NCBI GenBank assembly: GCA_003242315.1
Contig: QGUY01000073.1
Coordinates: 1-15,395, forward strand
DNA from: Bacteroidota bacterium
GTDB taxonomy: Bacteria; Bacteroidota; Bacteroidia; Cytophagales; Cyclobacteriaceae
DNA length: 15,395 nucleotides
Reading direction: 5' to 3'
Shown: positions 1 through 7,036 of the stretch, in pieces
Numbering within the stretch: position 1 is the stretch's first letter
Layout of the letters: each line of letters starts with the position of its first letter
Translations under genes and position numbers: made by a program
The notes under the pieces: generated by a model
What the model was told of the DNA's origin: nothing
Database searches by the model: none
The model's input: the letters and a program-made list of their open reading frames with translations, nothing else

Positions 1-469
1 TTGGGGTTTTTTCCCAACCCCTTTACCCAGTATTTTTTAAAAAATTTCGTATCGAAACCTTACGATCGGAACGCGCAACGCCGACCATGGCCGCAGCCAA
101 ACTCAATACTGCTATGTAATGGTGATATATCCGTTCCGCCTCGCGTACCATCTGCACGCGGTATGAACGCTTGTCGCGCGCGCATTGCTCGTCGTAGGCT
201 GATAGCGCTTCACGCACCGCGGCGGAAACGGCTTCGTCATCAGAGTCAAACCGGCGTTGTTCATCTTCAAAAGCCTGCGCGAGTGCCTTCGAGGCACGCT
301 GGCTTTGAGCAGCCAGCAAGTCGCGGTCCTGAACCTCCATAGAATTCAGGTCAGGAGTGAACCGGTCGCGTACACGGTCAAAGGCGAGCTGATAGTTCGC
401 TTCGCGCGATTGATGCAACGCGAAAAGGCTCTGCATTACCTTGATTCGAAGATTCCTCCTGTTCAGCAT
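1..469 (-). CDS. nusB: NusB transcription antitermination factor, 5' part, frameshifted near the window edge
   Basis: NusB binds NusE and boxA RNA in antitermination of rRNA operons. The start MLNRRNLRIKVMQSLFAL is the Bacteroidota NusB signature. The family in this phylum has a longer region than E. coli NusB before the conserved helical core, which fits the charged, helix-rich 149 codons seen here. I place the start at the ATG at 469-467; an in-frame extension to 523 adds only 18 non-conserved residues and overruns a good promoter. The open frame stops at 25-23 after IRNFLKNTG. Shifting one frame there gives KYWVKGLGKNP, open to the window edge and a natural continuation of FLKN. I infer that one base is missing in the T6A6 tract around 32-46, by sequencing or assembly error or by real mutation. 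The C-terminal core lies outside the window. NusB identity is confident; the frameshift cause is not. Confidence 0.85.
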
Positions 470-492
470 GAAGATCAAAGAACGAATTCGCG

Positions 493-525
493 CAAAAATA
501 CACCATAGGCCGTTTGAACCCAAAA
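493..525 (-). promoter_or_regulatory. Bacteroidota-type promoter for nusB
   Basis: Read on the minus strand there is TTTTG at 525-521, then 20 bases, then TATTTTTG at 500-493. This fits the known Bacteroidota housekeeping promoter (-33 TTTG, -7 TAnnTTTG). Transcription would begin near 486-488, giving a leader of about 17-20 bases before the nusB ATG at 469. No clear Shine-Dalgarno is present, which is common in the phylum. This is a motif match only. Confidence 0.6.
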
Positions 526-549
526 GATCACCGAAATTGGTAATCGGCT

Positions 550-633
550 CCTGAGCCTGTCGAAGGACGGTTCCGGTTCCTGAGCCTGTCGAAGGAGAGC
601 CTGTCGAAGGACGGTTCCTGAGCCTGTCGAAGG
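550..633. repeat. Cluster of four copies of the 17-base repeat CCTGAGCCTGTCGAAGG
   Basis: Exact full copies lie at 550-566, 579-595 and 617-633, and a copy missing its first three bases lies at 597-610. The spacers reuse ACGGTT. The cluster sits in the intergenic region between the divergent nusB and ABC exporter genes (470-703), which otherwise shows only the nusB promoter and a short leader before 704. From memory, this word and its complement recur between genes in many unrelated environmental bacteria; I cannot check that here. Copies are direct repeats with irregular spacing, so it is not a CRISPR array. Function is unknown. Confidence 0.85.
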
Positions 634-703
634 ACTTTTCCTTTTCTCCCGGGAACCCTACCTTGCAGGGTCCGTATTATAACTGATCGGTACGGTCAAC
701 TGA

Positions 704-2494
704 ATGAAGGCGTTACGTTATCTCAACAAATACCTGCTCAAATACAAGTGGCTCCTTATCCTGGGGACTATTTTCACCATTATCTCTAACATCTTTCAGG
801 TGATTCCCGGCCCCCTCGTGCGACACTCGATTGACCTGGTTGTCGATAACGTCAACCTTCACCGTTCCTTCGGATCGCTGGATCTCCAGGAAAAGTTCTT
901 CGGCGCTTTCGCCTTCTCAATATTGGTATACGCCGGACTAATCCTGCTTATGGCGCTGCTTCGCGGTGTGTTTCTGTATTTCGTGCGGCAGACGCTCATT
1001 GTGATGTCGCGCCACATCGAATACGACTTGAAGAATGAAATCTTCGCACACTATCAGACGCTTCCCTTGAGTTTCTACCGTCAGCACAACACGGGCGATC
1101 TCATGAACCGGATCTCGGAGGATGTGAGCCGCGTGAGAATGTATCTCGGCCCCGCCATCATGTACGGAATCAACCTGCTCACTCTGTTCCTGATCCTGAT
1201 CCCGCTGATGATACACATCAGTCCTAAACTAACCCTCTATTCGCTCTTGCCGCTGCCGCTGCTTTCTTTCAGCATCTACTTCGTGAACAACATAATCGAA
1301 CGCCGGTCGGATGAAATACAGCGAAGCCAGTCGAAACTTTCAACATTTGTGCAGGAAGCCTTCAGCGGCATCCGCGTGTTGAAGTCTTTTAACCGCGAAG
1401 CCGAATCGATCGGCCGATTCGATATGGAGACGGAAGCGTACCGAAAGAAGTCACTGAAACTGACGGTCGTCCAGTCATTCTTTTTTCCTCTTATTCTCGG
1501 GCTTATCGGCCTCAGCACGATTCTTACCGTGTATGCGGGGAGCGCCGAAGTGATCAATGGTCCGTTGGGCTTTGGGCACATAGCCGAGTTCATCCTCTAC
1601 GTCAACCTCCTTACATGGCCTGTGGCATCGCTGGGGTGGACGAGCAGTCTTGTACAACGTGCCGAAGCGTCGCAAAAACGTATCAACGAATTTCTCAACA
1701 CGAAAAGCGATATCATATCGCTAAAGAATATCGAACGCCGCATTGAGGGAAAGATCGAATTCCGCAATGTTGGATTTACATATCCTGACACGGGCATCCG
1801 CGCACTCTCAAATGTGTCGTTCACGGTCAATCCCGGCGAGTCACTGGCCATCATTGGCACCACGGGATCGGGCAAGAGCACGGTCGCAAACCTTATCGGT
1901 CGCCTTTACGATGCCACTGACGGAGAAATCCTCATTGATGACATCCCCATTAAGGATTACGACCTCACATCGTTAAGAAAGCAGATGGGATTTGTTCCCC
2001 AGGACGTCTTCCTGTTCAGTGACACGCTGACGAACAACATCGGCTTCGGACTGGATGTTCTCGATCACAATAAAATTATTCAGGCAGCAAAGGATGCCGA
2101 CGTATACGAAAATATCATGGCTTTCCCCGAAGGATTCAAAACACGCGTTGGCGAACGCGGCATCACACTTTCCGGGGGGCAAAAGCAACGCGTCTCCATT
2201 GCACGTGCCATAATCCGCGATCCTCGGATCCTGGTTCTTGACGATGCGCTGTCGGCCGTTGATACAAAAACGGAAAACACGATCCTCAACTCCATGAAAC
2301 GCATCATGGAAGGCCGCACCACAGTGATCATCTCACACCGCGTCTCCTCTGCGAAGCTGGCAGATAAAATTATCGTACTCGCGGACGGAAAGATCGTCGA
2401 AGAAGGAACACACGATTCGATGATGGAGATGAATGGCTACTACAAGAGCCTATACGAAAAACAGATGCTTACCGACGAGGTCGGCGAAAATTGA
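704..2494 (+). CDS. ABC exporter half-transporter, subunit with degenerate catalytic site (MdlA/BmrC-like)
   Basis: A 596-residue type IV ABC exporter with six membrane segments in residues ~15-310 and a nucleotide-binding domain in ~350-590. Visible motifs are Walker A GTTGSGKST (385-393), Q-loop Q433 in VPQDVF, signature LSGGQKQR (489-496), Walker B LVLDD (510-514) and switch His545 in ISHR. The position after Walker B is Asp514 instead of the usual catalytic Glu, followed by ALSAVD. That exact DDALSAVD context is known from MdlA-type partners of heterodimeric exporters, so this chain probably needs a partner with a proper Glu. The likely partner is the chain encoded at 3984-5756. The substrate is unknown; drugs, lipids or peptides are all possible. 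It converges on the barrel-protein operon, with a 24-bp palindrome between them. The start ATG at 704 gives a normal cytosolic N-terminus; no strong ribosome site is seen. Confidence 0.93.
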   Translation: MKALRYLNKYLLKYKWLLILGTIFTIISNIFQVIPGPLVRHSIDLVVDNVNLHRSFGSLDLQEKFFGAFAFSILVYAGLILLMALLRGVFLYFVRQTLIVMSRHIEYDLKNEIFAHYQTLPLSFYRQHNTGDLMNRISEDVSRVRMYLGPAIMYGINLLTLFLILIPLMIHISPKLTLYSLLPLPLLSFSIYFVNNIIERRSDEIQRSQSKLSTFVQEAFSGIRVLKSFNREAESIGRFDMETEAYRKKSLKLTVVQSFFFPLILGLIGLSTILTVYAGSAEVINGPLGFGHIAEFILYVNLLTWPVASLGWTSSLVQRAEASQKRINEFLNTKSDIISLKNIERRIEGKIEFRNVGFTYPDTGIRALSNVSFTVNPGESLAIIGTTGSGKSTVANLIGRLYDATDGEILIDDIPIKDYDLTSLRKQMGFVPQDVFLFSDTLTNNIGFGLDVLDHNKIIQAAKDADVYENIMAFPEGFKTRVGERGITLSGGQKQRVSIARAIIRDPRILVLDDALSAVDTKTENTILNSMKRIMEGRTTVIISHRVSSAKLADKIIVLADGKIVEEGTHDSMMEMNGYYKSLYEKQMLTDEVGEN

Positions 2495-2529
2495 ATTGAC
2501 GGGCGATATACCAGTTAACGAGGTATAGC

Positions 2530-2553
2530 AGAGACGCACGGCCGTGCGTCTCT
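2530..2553. repeat. 24-bp perfect palindrome, half-site AGAGACGCACGG; possible bidirectional terminator
   Basis: The 12-base half AGAGACGCACGG is followed directly by its reverse complement. It lies in the 60-base gap between the convergent ends of the ABC exporter (stop at 2494) and the first barrel gene (stop at 2555), so it could form a hairpin in either transcript. There is no U-tract, so classical intrinsic termination is not assured. A second near-identical copy is at 12053-12076. Palindromes with GTCTCTAC ends are familiar as dispersed intergenic repeats in cyanobacteria and Bacteroidota. Confidence 0.8.
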
Positions 2554-2554
2554 A

Positions 2555-3142
2555 TCAATTCCTCAACAGAAATCTGGCACCCACAGCACCGAACAGCTGG
2601 AGTGTCAGCGGACGGTCGGCAACTTCGAAAAGGACACTCAACTCTCCGAATACATTTAGCGGCGTGTCTTCAAAGGTGTATTCTACGCCACCAATTATTT
2701 CTGGGCCGAAGTCAATTGTATTTCGAACATCAGTGCGCGGGCCATTATCGGGCGGGCGCTGGCGGTAACGGTATTCGATCTTTCCGAATTTCAGCATACC
2801 GCCAGGACCCCAGTACCATTGCAGTTTGCCTTCCATGCCTTCTACGGGAATATCGTAGTGGAGCAGGTAGCGTGCCTGGAGGTAAACAGGATTGTCGAGC
2901 CGGTGAGAAATGTAATTGTATCCGTCATACTTCGAATACTCGTAGAATGATTTACGGTGGTAATCGCGTCGCCATTCACGCGAAGCTGTACCGAGCAGAA
3001 ATTCTACCGCGCGGTTGGTACGAATTTGTCTTTTATAGGTAAGCGCTATGGGATCGCCAAGTCGCAGCCCCATGCTGTGATCCTGTGCCCAGGTTATAGT
3101 ACAAACAAAAACAGGTAGTAACAAAAGGATGATTTTCCTCAT
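2555..3142 (-). CDS. Small exported beta-barrel-like protein A (outer-membrane, hypothetical)
   Basis: 195 residues with a clear signal peptide: MRK, a hydrophobic stretch to about residue 18, and cleavage likely after the Ala of WAQ. The mature part is rich in Tyr, Arg and Gly in alternating patterns, as expected of a small outer-membrane beta-barrel. It carries MGLRLGDPIALTYKR just after the signal and DFGPEIIGGVEYTFED near the C-terminus. The same landmarks in the same order occur in the neighbour at 3194-3913, so the two are paralogs that arose by duplication. It is the last gene of the minus-strand run truA - ABC exporter - barrel B - barrel A, 51 bases after barrel B. The ATG at 3142-3140 is the only sensible start given the signal peptide. 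No specific family name is recognised and the role is unknown; channel, assembly factor or structural protein are all open. Confidence 0.75.
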   Translation of the reverse strand: MRKIILLLLPVFVCTITWAQDHSMGLRLGDPIALTYKRQIRTNRAVEFLLGTASREWRRDYHRKSFYEYSKYDGYNYISHRLDNPVYLQARYLLHYDIPVEGMEGKLQWYWGPGGMLKFGKIEYRYRQRPPDNGPRTDVRNTIDFGPEIIGGVEYTFEDTPLNVFGELSVLFEVADRPLTLQLFGAVGARFLLRN

Positions 3143-3193
3143 AGCTTATTAGACCAGTTACGAAGCAATTGTACGTAAACCACGGGGAAAAGA

Positions 3194-3913
3194 TCAAAAA
3201 ATGTACCGCAGTCCTGCCCCTCCCTGAAAGCGTTGCCAGCCAGGGTCAAGCGAGATGTCGTGGAACAACTCCACTTCCATGAATGCCGACACCGGAATCT
3301 GGAAATAGGAATATTCGATACCTACCGACACCTGCGGTCCGAAGGTATGCCGCTGCCGTTCGAAGGTTCCGAGTTTGTTGACCTCAGAACCGTTGACAAC
3401 GTTAGTGAAATAGTAGTTATAATCGATTTGCGTGTTCCGGATCTCGGTACCCACGCCAAAGTACATCTTAAGTCCGGGCGTTATGCCTTTTGCGTCAACG
3501 TGCCAGAGAAACTTGAGCTCCGCGACCCAATCGTAGTTCAGTTTGTGTGAAAGGTAATCCACTCGAGCTCCTTCACTGGCAGTATCCACGTCAATGTACT
3601 CGTAAAACTTTCCCCGGTAGTATCGGTTGTAGAGTCCGCTGGCGCTTTTCCCAAAGTCGACCGCGATGCCGAATCGCTCGCTCATATAGTATTTGTAGCT
3701 GATGGCGAACGGATCCCCGAGTTTGACGCCGATGCCGTGATACGGATAGCGCGAATTCTCAAACACAGGGCATATTATCTTCTTGCGGTCACGCCTTTTG
3801 TCCATGGAATACATGCTGCCAGACCGCTTCCCTTTATTGTTTTGGGCAAAACAGGGTAGATCCGGAGCAAAAAATGCCAATCCGGCCAATATGAGCACTA
3901 TGCGCGCAAACAT
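3194..3913 (-). CDS. Small exported beta-barrel-like protein B (outer-membrane, hypothetical)
   Basis: I place the start at the ATG at 3913-3911, preceded by AAGG five bases upstream. This gives 239 residues beginning MFARIVLILAGLAFF and ending the signal peptide at CFAQ. An upstream TTG at 3958 would add 15 residues, spoil the signal peptide and is rejected. After the signal comes a basic linker of about 35 residues (NNKGKRSG, DKRRDRKK) that paralog A lacks. The barrel-like part follows, starting GIGVKLGDPFAISYK and ending RYIF; a terminal aromatic residue is typical of Bam-assembled outer-membrane proteins. Shared landmarks with A include LGDP, FYEY, SHKL/SHRL, FGPQ/FGPE and GIEY/GVEY. It lies 70 bases after the ABC exporter stop, in the same direction and probably the same transcript. 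Function is not known; membership of the outer-membrane barrel class is inferred from composition. Confidence 0.75.
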   Translation of the reverse strand: MFARIVLILAGLAFFAPDLPCFAQNNKGKRSGSMYSMDKRRDRKKIICPVFENSRYPYHGIGVKLGDPFAISYKYYMSERFGIAVDFGKSASGLYNRYYRGKFYEYIDVDTASEGARVDYLSHKLNYDWVAELKFLWHVDAKGITPGLKMYFGVGTEIRNTQIDYNYYFTNVVNGSEVNKLGTFERQRHTFGPQVSVGIEYSYFQIPVSAFMEVELFHDISLDPGWQRFQGGAGLRYIF

Positions 3914-3983
3914 TCGAACCTTAAAGATACGCCCTTTCAGACCGCCAAAATGGCGCAAAACGACTGGTGGTAGTGTGGTTCGT

Positions 3984-5756
3984 TCAAACGAATTCTTTGT
4001 ACTGCATGCGGTGAAGTTGGGCGTAAAAACCCTCCCGGAGGAGCAATTCTTCGTGGGTTCCTTCCTCCTTGATCTCGCCCTTGTCGAGCACTATGATTTT
4101 ATCTGCCCGCTGAATGGTGGAAAGTCGGTGAGCAATAACAATAGCGGTTCGCCCGCTCATCATCTTGTCGATGGCCTCGCGAATCATCTCCTCAGTTTCA
4201 TGGTCTACTGACGAAGTTGCTTCATCGAGGACAAGGATACGGGGATCGTACACCATGGCCCGGATAAATGATATCAACTGACGCTGTCCGACAGAAAGGG
4301 TCGATCCGCGTTCCATTACATTGTAGGAAAGTTTCCCCGGAAGGCGTTCGATGAATCGCCGGGCGCCAACAAGATCCGCGGCGTGCCACACCATTTCCTC
4401 AGTCACATCCGGGTTGCCCAAGGCGATATTGTTAAAGATGGAATCGGAAAAGAGAAAGACATCCTGCAGCACAACGCCAATGTGTCGTCGGAGAAATCCC
4501 AGATCGTATTCATTCAGGTCTACACCATCAATGGTAATGCGGCCCTTCTGAATCTCATAAAAGCGGTTAAGCAAATTGATGACGGAAGACTTCCCCGCAC
4601 CTGTTGCGCCGACGAGCGCCACCGTTTCTCCTTCGCGGATTTCGAGGTTGATATCCCGAAGTACATAATCGTTATCGTTGTACGCAAACCACACGTGTTC
4701 AAACTTCACTTCCCCGCGTATCAATTCCGGCCGATAGGTGCCAGTGGCCTGCACGTGTTCTTTGTTGTCGAGCAGGTTCATGATCCGCGAGGTACTCACT
4801 ATCCCCATTTGTAAAGTATTGTAGCGGTCAGCGATCATCCGGATGGGGCGGAAGAACATGTGGATATACATGATGAAAGCGATGAGCTTTCCGATCGTGA
4901 TTCCGGTGATCTCCGTATTTATAACTCCCTTCGCGCCATACCATACCAACAATCCCGTTCCGGCGGCTGCAATGATTTCAGCCACTGGGTAGTATACAGA
5001 ATAGTAGAGCACGGAGCGCAGGTTGGCCTGACGGTGTTCGTTGTTGATCGCCTTGAACTTCTCAAACTCGCTCTTTTCACTTCCGAAAATCTGCACGACG
5101 TTCATACCGGTGATATGTTCCTGGACAAAGGAGTTCAGGTTGGACACGGCGTTGCGAACATCGTTGAAGGCAACTTTGATTTTCTCTTTGAAGATATACG
5201 TGCTCAGAAGAAGCAATGGAATGGTCGACAAACTCACGAGCGACAATCTCCAGTCTTCATAGAACATGAACGCCAGGATGAAAATGATCTGGAGCAAGTC
5301 GCCAGCCATTGCAGCAAGGCCTTCGCTGAAGACATCGGACAGCGTTTCAACGTCGGAGATCGTTCGCGTCACCAAGCGTCCGATAGGTGTGCGATCGAAA
5401 AAGCGAAGCCTCAGCCGAACGATGTGTTTATACAGTTGCGAGCGGATGTCGCGTATGACCTGCTGACCAAGCCATCCGGAAACGTACGTGTGAACGTACT
5501 GGGCGATCGACTGAACCAGCAGCAGCCCGATCAATACCATGATCATGAAGACCATGGCATCGTAATCACCGACAGCCACGTCGTGGTCCAGCGTGTATTG
5601 TATGAGTACCGGGCGGAGCGGTGAGAGGATACCCAGGACAACCGTGAGGAATATCACCAACCCGAATCTGAAACGATATGGCTTTACAAAAGCCAGCAGT
5701 CGTCGCAGAACCTTGAAGTCGATAATATTTCCGCTGCTGATCTGTTCCTTCTCCAC
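3984..5756 (-). CDS. ABC exporter half-transporter, subunit with complete catalytic residues (MdlB/BmrD-like)
   Basis: 590 residues: a membrane domain in ~25-315 and a nucleotide-binding domain in ~345-585. Motifs are Walker A GATGAGKSS (383-391), Q431, signature LSVGQRQL (487-494), Walker B ILVLDE (507-512) with catalytic Glu512, and His543 in IAHR. The signature has Val in place of the second Gly of LSGGQ, as in MdlB-type chains. In a dimer with the 704-2494 product, the Asp514 site of that chain would face this imperfect LSVGQ, making one degenerate site, while Glu512 would face a perfect LSGGQ. That is the known heterodimeric pattern. Start is a GTG at 5756-5754 whose first base is the last base of the truA TAG stop, implying translational coupling. 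Substrate unknown. Confidence 0.92.
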   Translation of the reverse strand: MEKEQISSGNIIDFKVLRRLLAFVKPYRFRFGLVIFLTVVLGILSPLRPVLIQYTLDHDVAVGDYDAMVFMIMVLIGLLLVQSIAQYVHTYVSGWLGQQVIRDIRSQLYKHIVRLRLRFFDRTPIGRLVTRTISDVETLSDVFSEGLAAMAGDLLQIIFILAFMFYEDWRLSLVSLSTIPLLLLSTYIFKEKIKVAFNDVRNAVSNLNSFVQEHITGMNVVQIFGSEKSEFEKFKAINNEHRQANLRSVLYYSVYYPVAEIIAAAGTGLLVWYGAKGVINTEITGITIGKLIAFIMYIHMFFRPIRMIADRYNTLQMGIVSTSRIMNLLDNKEHVQATGTYRPELIRGEVKFEHVWFAYNDNDYVLRDINLEIREGETVALVGATGAGKSSVINLLNRFYEIQKGRITIDGVDLNEYDLGFLRRHIGVVLQDVFLFSDSIFNNIALGNPDVTEEMVWHAADLVGARRFIERLPGKLSYNVMERGSTLSVGQRQLISFIRAMVYDPRILVLDEATSSVDHETEEMIREAIDKMMSGRTAIVIAHRLSTIQRADKIIVLDKGEIKEEGTHEELLLREGFYAQLHRMQYKEFV

Positions 5757-6517
5757 TACTTGTTGGATTTTGCTGAAACGAACACGGACCTTGGATACGT
5801 AACACGCATCAGGAACAGTCCGTGCGGCGGCGCATTTGCGCCCGCCTTGCGCCGATCTTTGGCTTTGATAATATCGGCAAAACCGGCTACCGACATCTTA
5901 CCGCTCCCGACATCCAGAAGTGTCCCTACCAATGCCCTTACCATGCCTCTGAGAAAACGGTTTGCCGTAATCCGGAACGTCAGAATATTACCGCGGAGTT
6001 TCCAGTTTGCTGACCTGACTTCACAAATAAAGTGATTTACGTCTGTTTTCACCTTGCTGAAGGCGGTAAAGTCGTGCGTTCCCACTATTAACGCAGCAGC
6101 CCGGTTCATGGTTTGAATGTCGAGGGGTCGATGCCACCGGAGCGCGAAGCCTTCAAGAAAGGGGTCCTTACCGAGGCAAATCCGGTACTCATAGGTACGC
6201 GCTCGTGCCGAATAGCGTGCATGCGCTTCGGGAATCACGGCCCTTATGGACTTTATAGAAATATCCGGGGGGAGGAATGCATTCAATCGGACCTGAAGCT
6301 TCTCAGCCTCAAACGACTTGCTGATATCCGCGTGAAAGAATTGCTGCTCGCAATGCACGCCCGCATCGGTTCGGCCACTTCCTACAATGGCTATTGCTTC
6401 CCTCAATAATGTGGAGAGCGCGTTTTCAATGACGGCCTGCACACCCAGGGCGTTATTCTGACTTTGCCAGCCGGCGTAGCGCGTTCCGACATAAGAAACC
6501 TCAAAGAAATAGCGCAC
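5756..6517 (-). CDS. truA: tRNA pseudouridine(38-40) synthase TruA
   Basis: Converts uridines 38-40 of the tRNA anticodon arm to pseudouridine in the cytoplasm. The 253-residue length is normal for TruA. The catalytic motif GSGRTDAGVH places the nucleophile at Asp51. Other family marks are GTRYAGWQ near residue 11, RTYEYRI in the middle and FLRGMVRALVGTLLDVG near the C-terminus. The start is a GTG at 6517-6515; the nearby ATG is out of frame. It is the first gene of a minus-strand run and shares one base with the start of the following ABC exporter gene. A promoter match lies at 6567-6537. Identification is firm. Confidence 0.96.
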   Translation of the reverse strand: MRYFFEVSYVGTRYAGWQSQNNALGVQAVIENALSTLLREAIAIVGSGRTDAGVHCEQQFFHADISKSFEAEKLQVRLNAFLPPDISIKSIRAVIPEAHARYSARARTYEYRICLGKDPFLEGFALRWHRPLDIQTMNRAAALIVGTHDFTAFSKVKTDVNHFICEVRSANWKLRGNILTFRITANRFLRGMVRALVGTLLDVGSGKMSVAGFADIIKAKDRRKAGANAPPHGLFLMRVTYPRSVFVSAKSNK

Positions 6518-6523
6518 ATTACG

Positions 6524-6545
6524 TTAACTTTGCCCGGAAAGTTAA
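6524..6545. repeat. Inverted repeat TTAACTTT - 6 bases - AAAGTTAA between divergent genes
   Basis: Perfect 8-base arms at 6524-6531 and 6538-6545 with spacer GCCCGG. Each arm is also a -7-like element for the gene on its side (truA on minus, DUF4293 on plus). The symmetry could reflect mirrored promoters, a dimeric regulator site, or both. Confidence 0.7.
6525..6532 (+). promoter_or_regulatory. Candidate -7 element for DUF4293 gene
   Basis: TAACTTTG matches the Bacteroidota -7 consensus TAnnTTTG exactly and lies 25 bases before the ATG at 6558. No TTG or TTTG is found at the expected -33 distance, so support is partial. It forms the left arm of the inverted repeat 6524-6545. Confidence 0.35.
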
Positions 6546-6567
6546 AGGAACCGTACTATGTGGCAAA
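6537..6567 (-). promoter_or_regulatory. Bacteroidota-type promoter for the truA - ABC - barrel operon
   Basis: On the minus strand TTTG at 6567-6564 is followed by 19 bases and TAACTTTC at 6544-6537, one mismatch from the -7 consensus TAnnTTTG. Transcription would begin near 6530, leaving a leader of about 13 bases before the GTG at 6517. The -33 element lies inside the first codons of the divergent DUF4293 gene. Motif match only. Confidence 0.5.
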
Positions 6568-7007
6568 GAATTCAGACCGTATTTCTGGCGCTGGCCATCA
6601 TCGTGTTACTGGTCTCGCTGATCCAGCCCATCTGGTCGATCCGCTCCGAAACGGGTGATACCGTTCTGACGCCCTTTTACCTTCTGCGTGGTACGGAATA
6701 CCAGTACTTCCCCTTTGCGCTGACGGCCATTCTTTCCGTCGCTTCTATTACAGTAGCGGCAAGGTCCATAACTCGCTACAAGAACCGGATACTTCAGATC
6801 AAGTTAGGCGCCCTCAACTCCCTGATTCTTGTAGGCGTCGTAGGCAGTTCCGTATACTTTGCCACCCGACTCATCTCGGAGTTCCAGGGCGGCGGATATG
6901 GACTGGGCATGTACCTGCCCCTCATCGCAGTCATTTGCAATCTGGCGGCAAACTTCTTCATCAGAAAAGACGAACGCCTGGTAAGGAGTTCGGAACGCTT
7001 ACGCTAA
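6558..7007 (+). CDS. DUF4293 family integral membrane protein
   Basis: 149 residues with four predicted membrane helices at about 5-26, 53-71, 84-107 and 117-136, and a short basic C-terminal tail. The opening MWQRIQTVFLALAIIVLLVSL and the IQPIW that follows match the DUF4293 family of Bacteroidota, which has no assigned function. AAAGGA at about 6544-6549 is a reasonable ribosome site for the ATG at 6558. The gene is divergent from truA across 40 bases and is followed 81 bases later by htpG with its own promoter candidate, so it may be monocistronic. Family assignment is from memory of the sequence pattern. Confidence 0.82.
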   Translation: MWQRIQTVFLALAIIVLLVSLIQPIWSIRSETGDTVLTPFYLLRGTEYQYFPFALTAILSVASITVAARSITRYKNRILQIKLGALNSLILVGVVGSSVYFATRLISEFQGGGYGLGMYLPLIAVICNLAANFFIRKDERLVRSSERLR

Positions 7008-7036
7008 TTCTGCCAACCTGTCAGTCAAAAGGCGGC

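Noticed and set aside
1..17. Terminator-like inverted repeat TTGGG ... CCCAA at the left edge
   Set aside because: It falls inside the likely continuation of nusB coding sequence and is only five bases long.
550..633. CRISPR array
   Set aside because: Repeats of 17 bases with spacers of 1-12 bases that reuse the same sequence, and no cas genes nearby.
2602..3042. Open frame of 146 codons on plus opposite barrel gene A
   Set aside because: The minus-strand frame has a signal peptide and clear similarity to its neighbour; the plus frame has neither.
3914..3958. Upstream TTG start for barrel protein B
   Set aside because: It would put 15 charged residues before the signal peptide; the ATG at 3913 has AAGG at good spacing and gives a normal signal peptide.
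4860..5624. Long open frame of 254 codons on plus, opposite the second ABC exporter gene
   Set aside because: It lies wholly antisense to a gene with complete ABC motifs; composition is histidine- and glutamine-rich with no recognisable domain, typical of a shadow frame.
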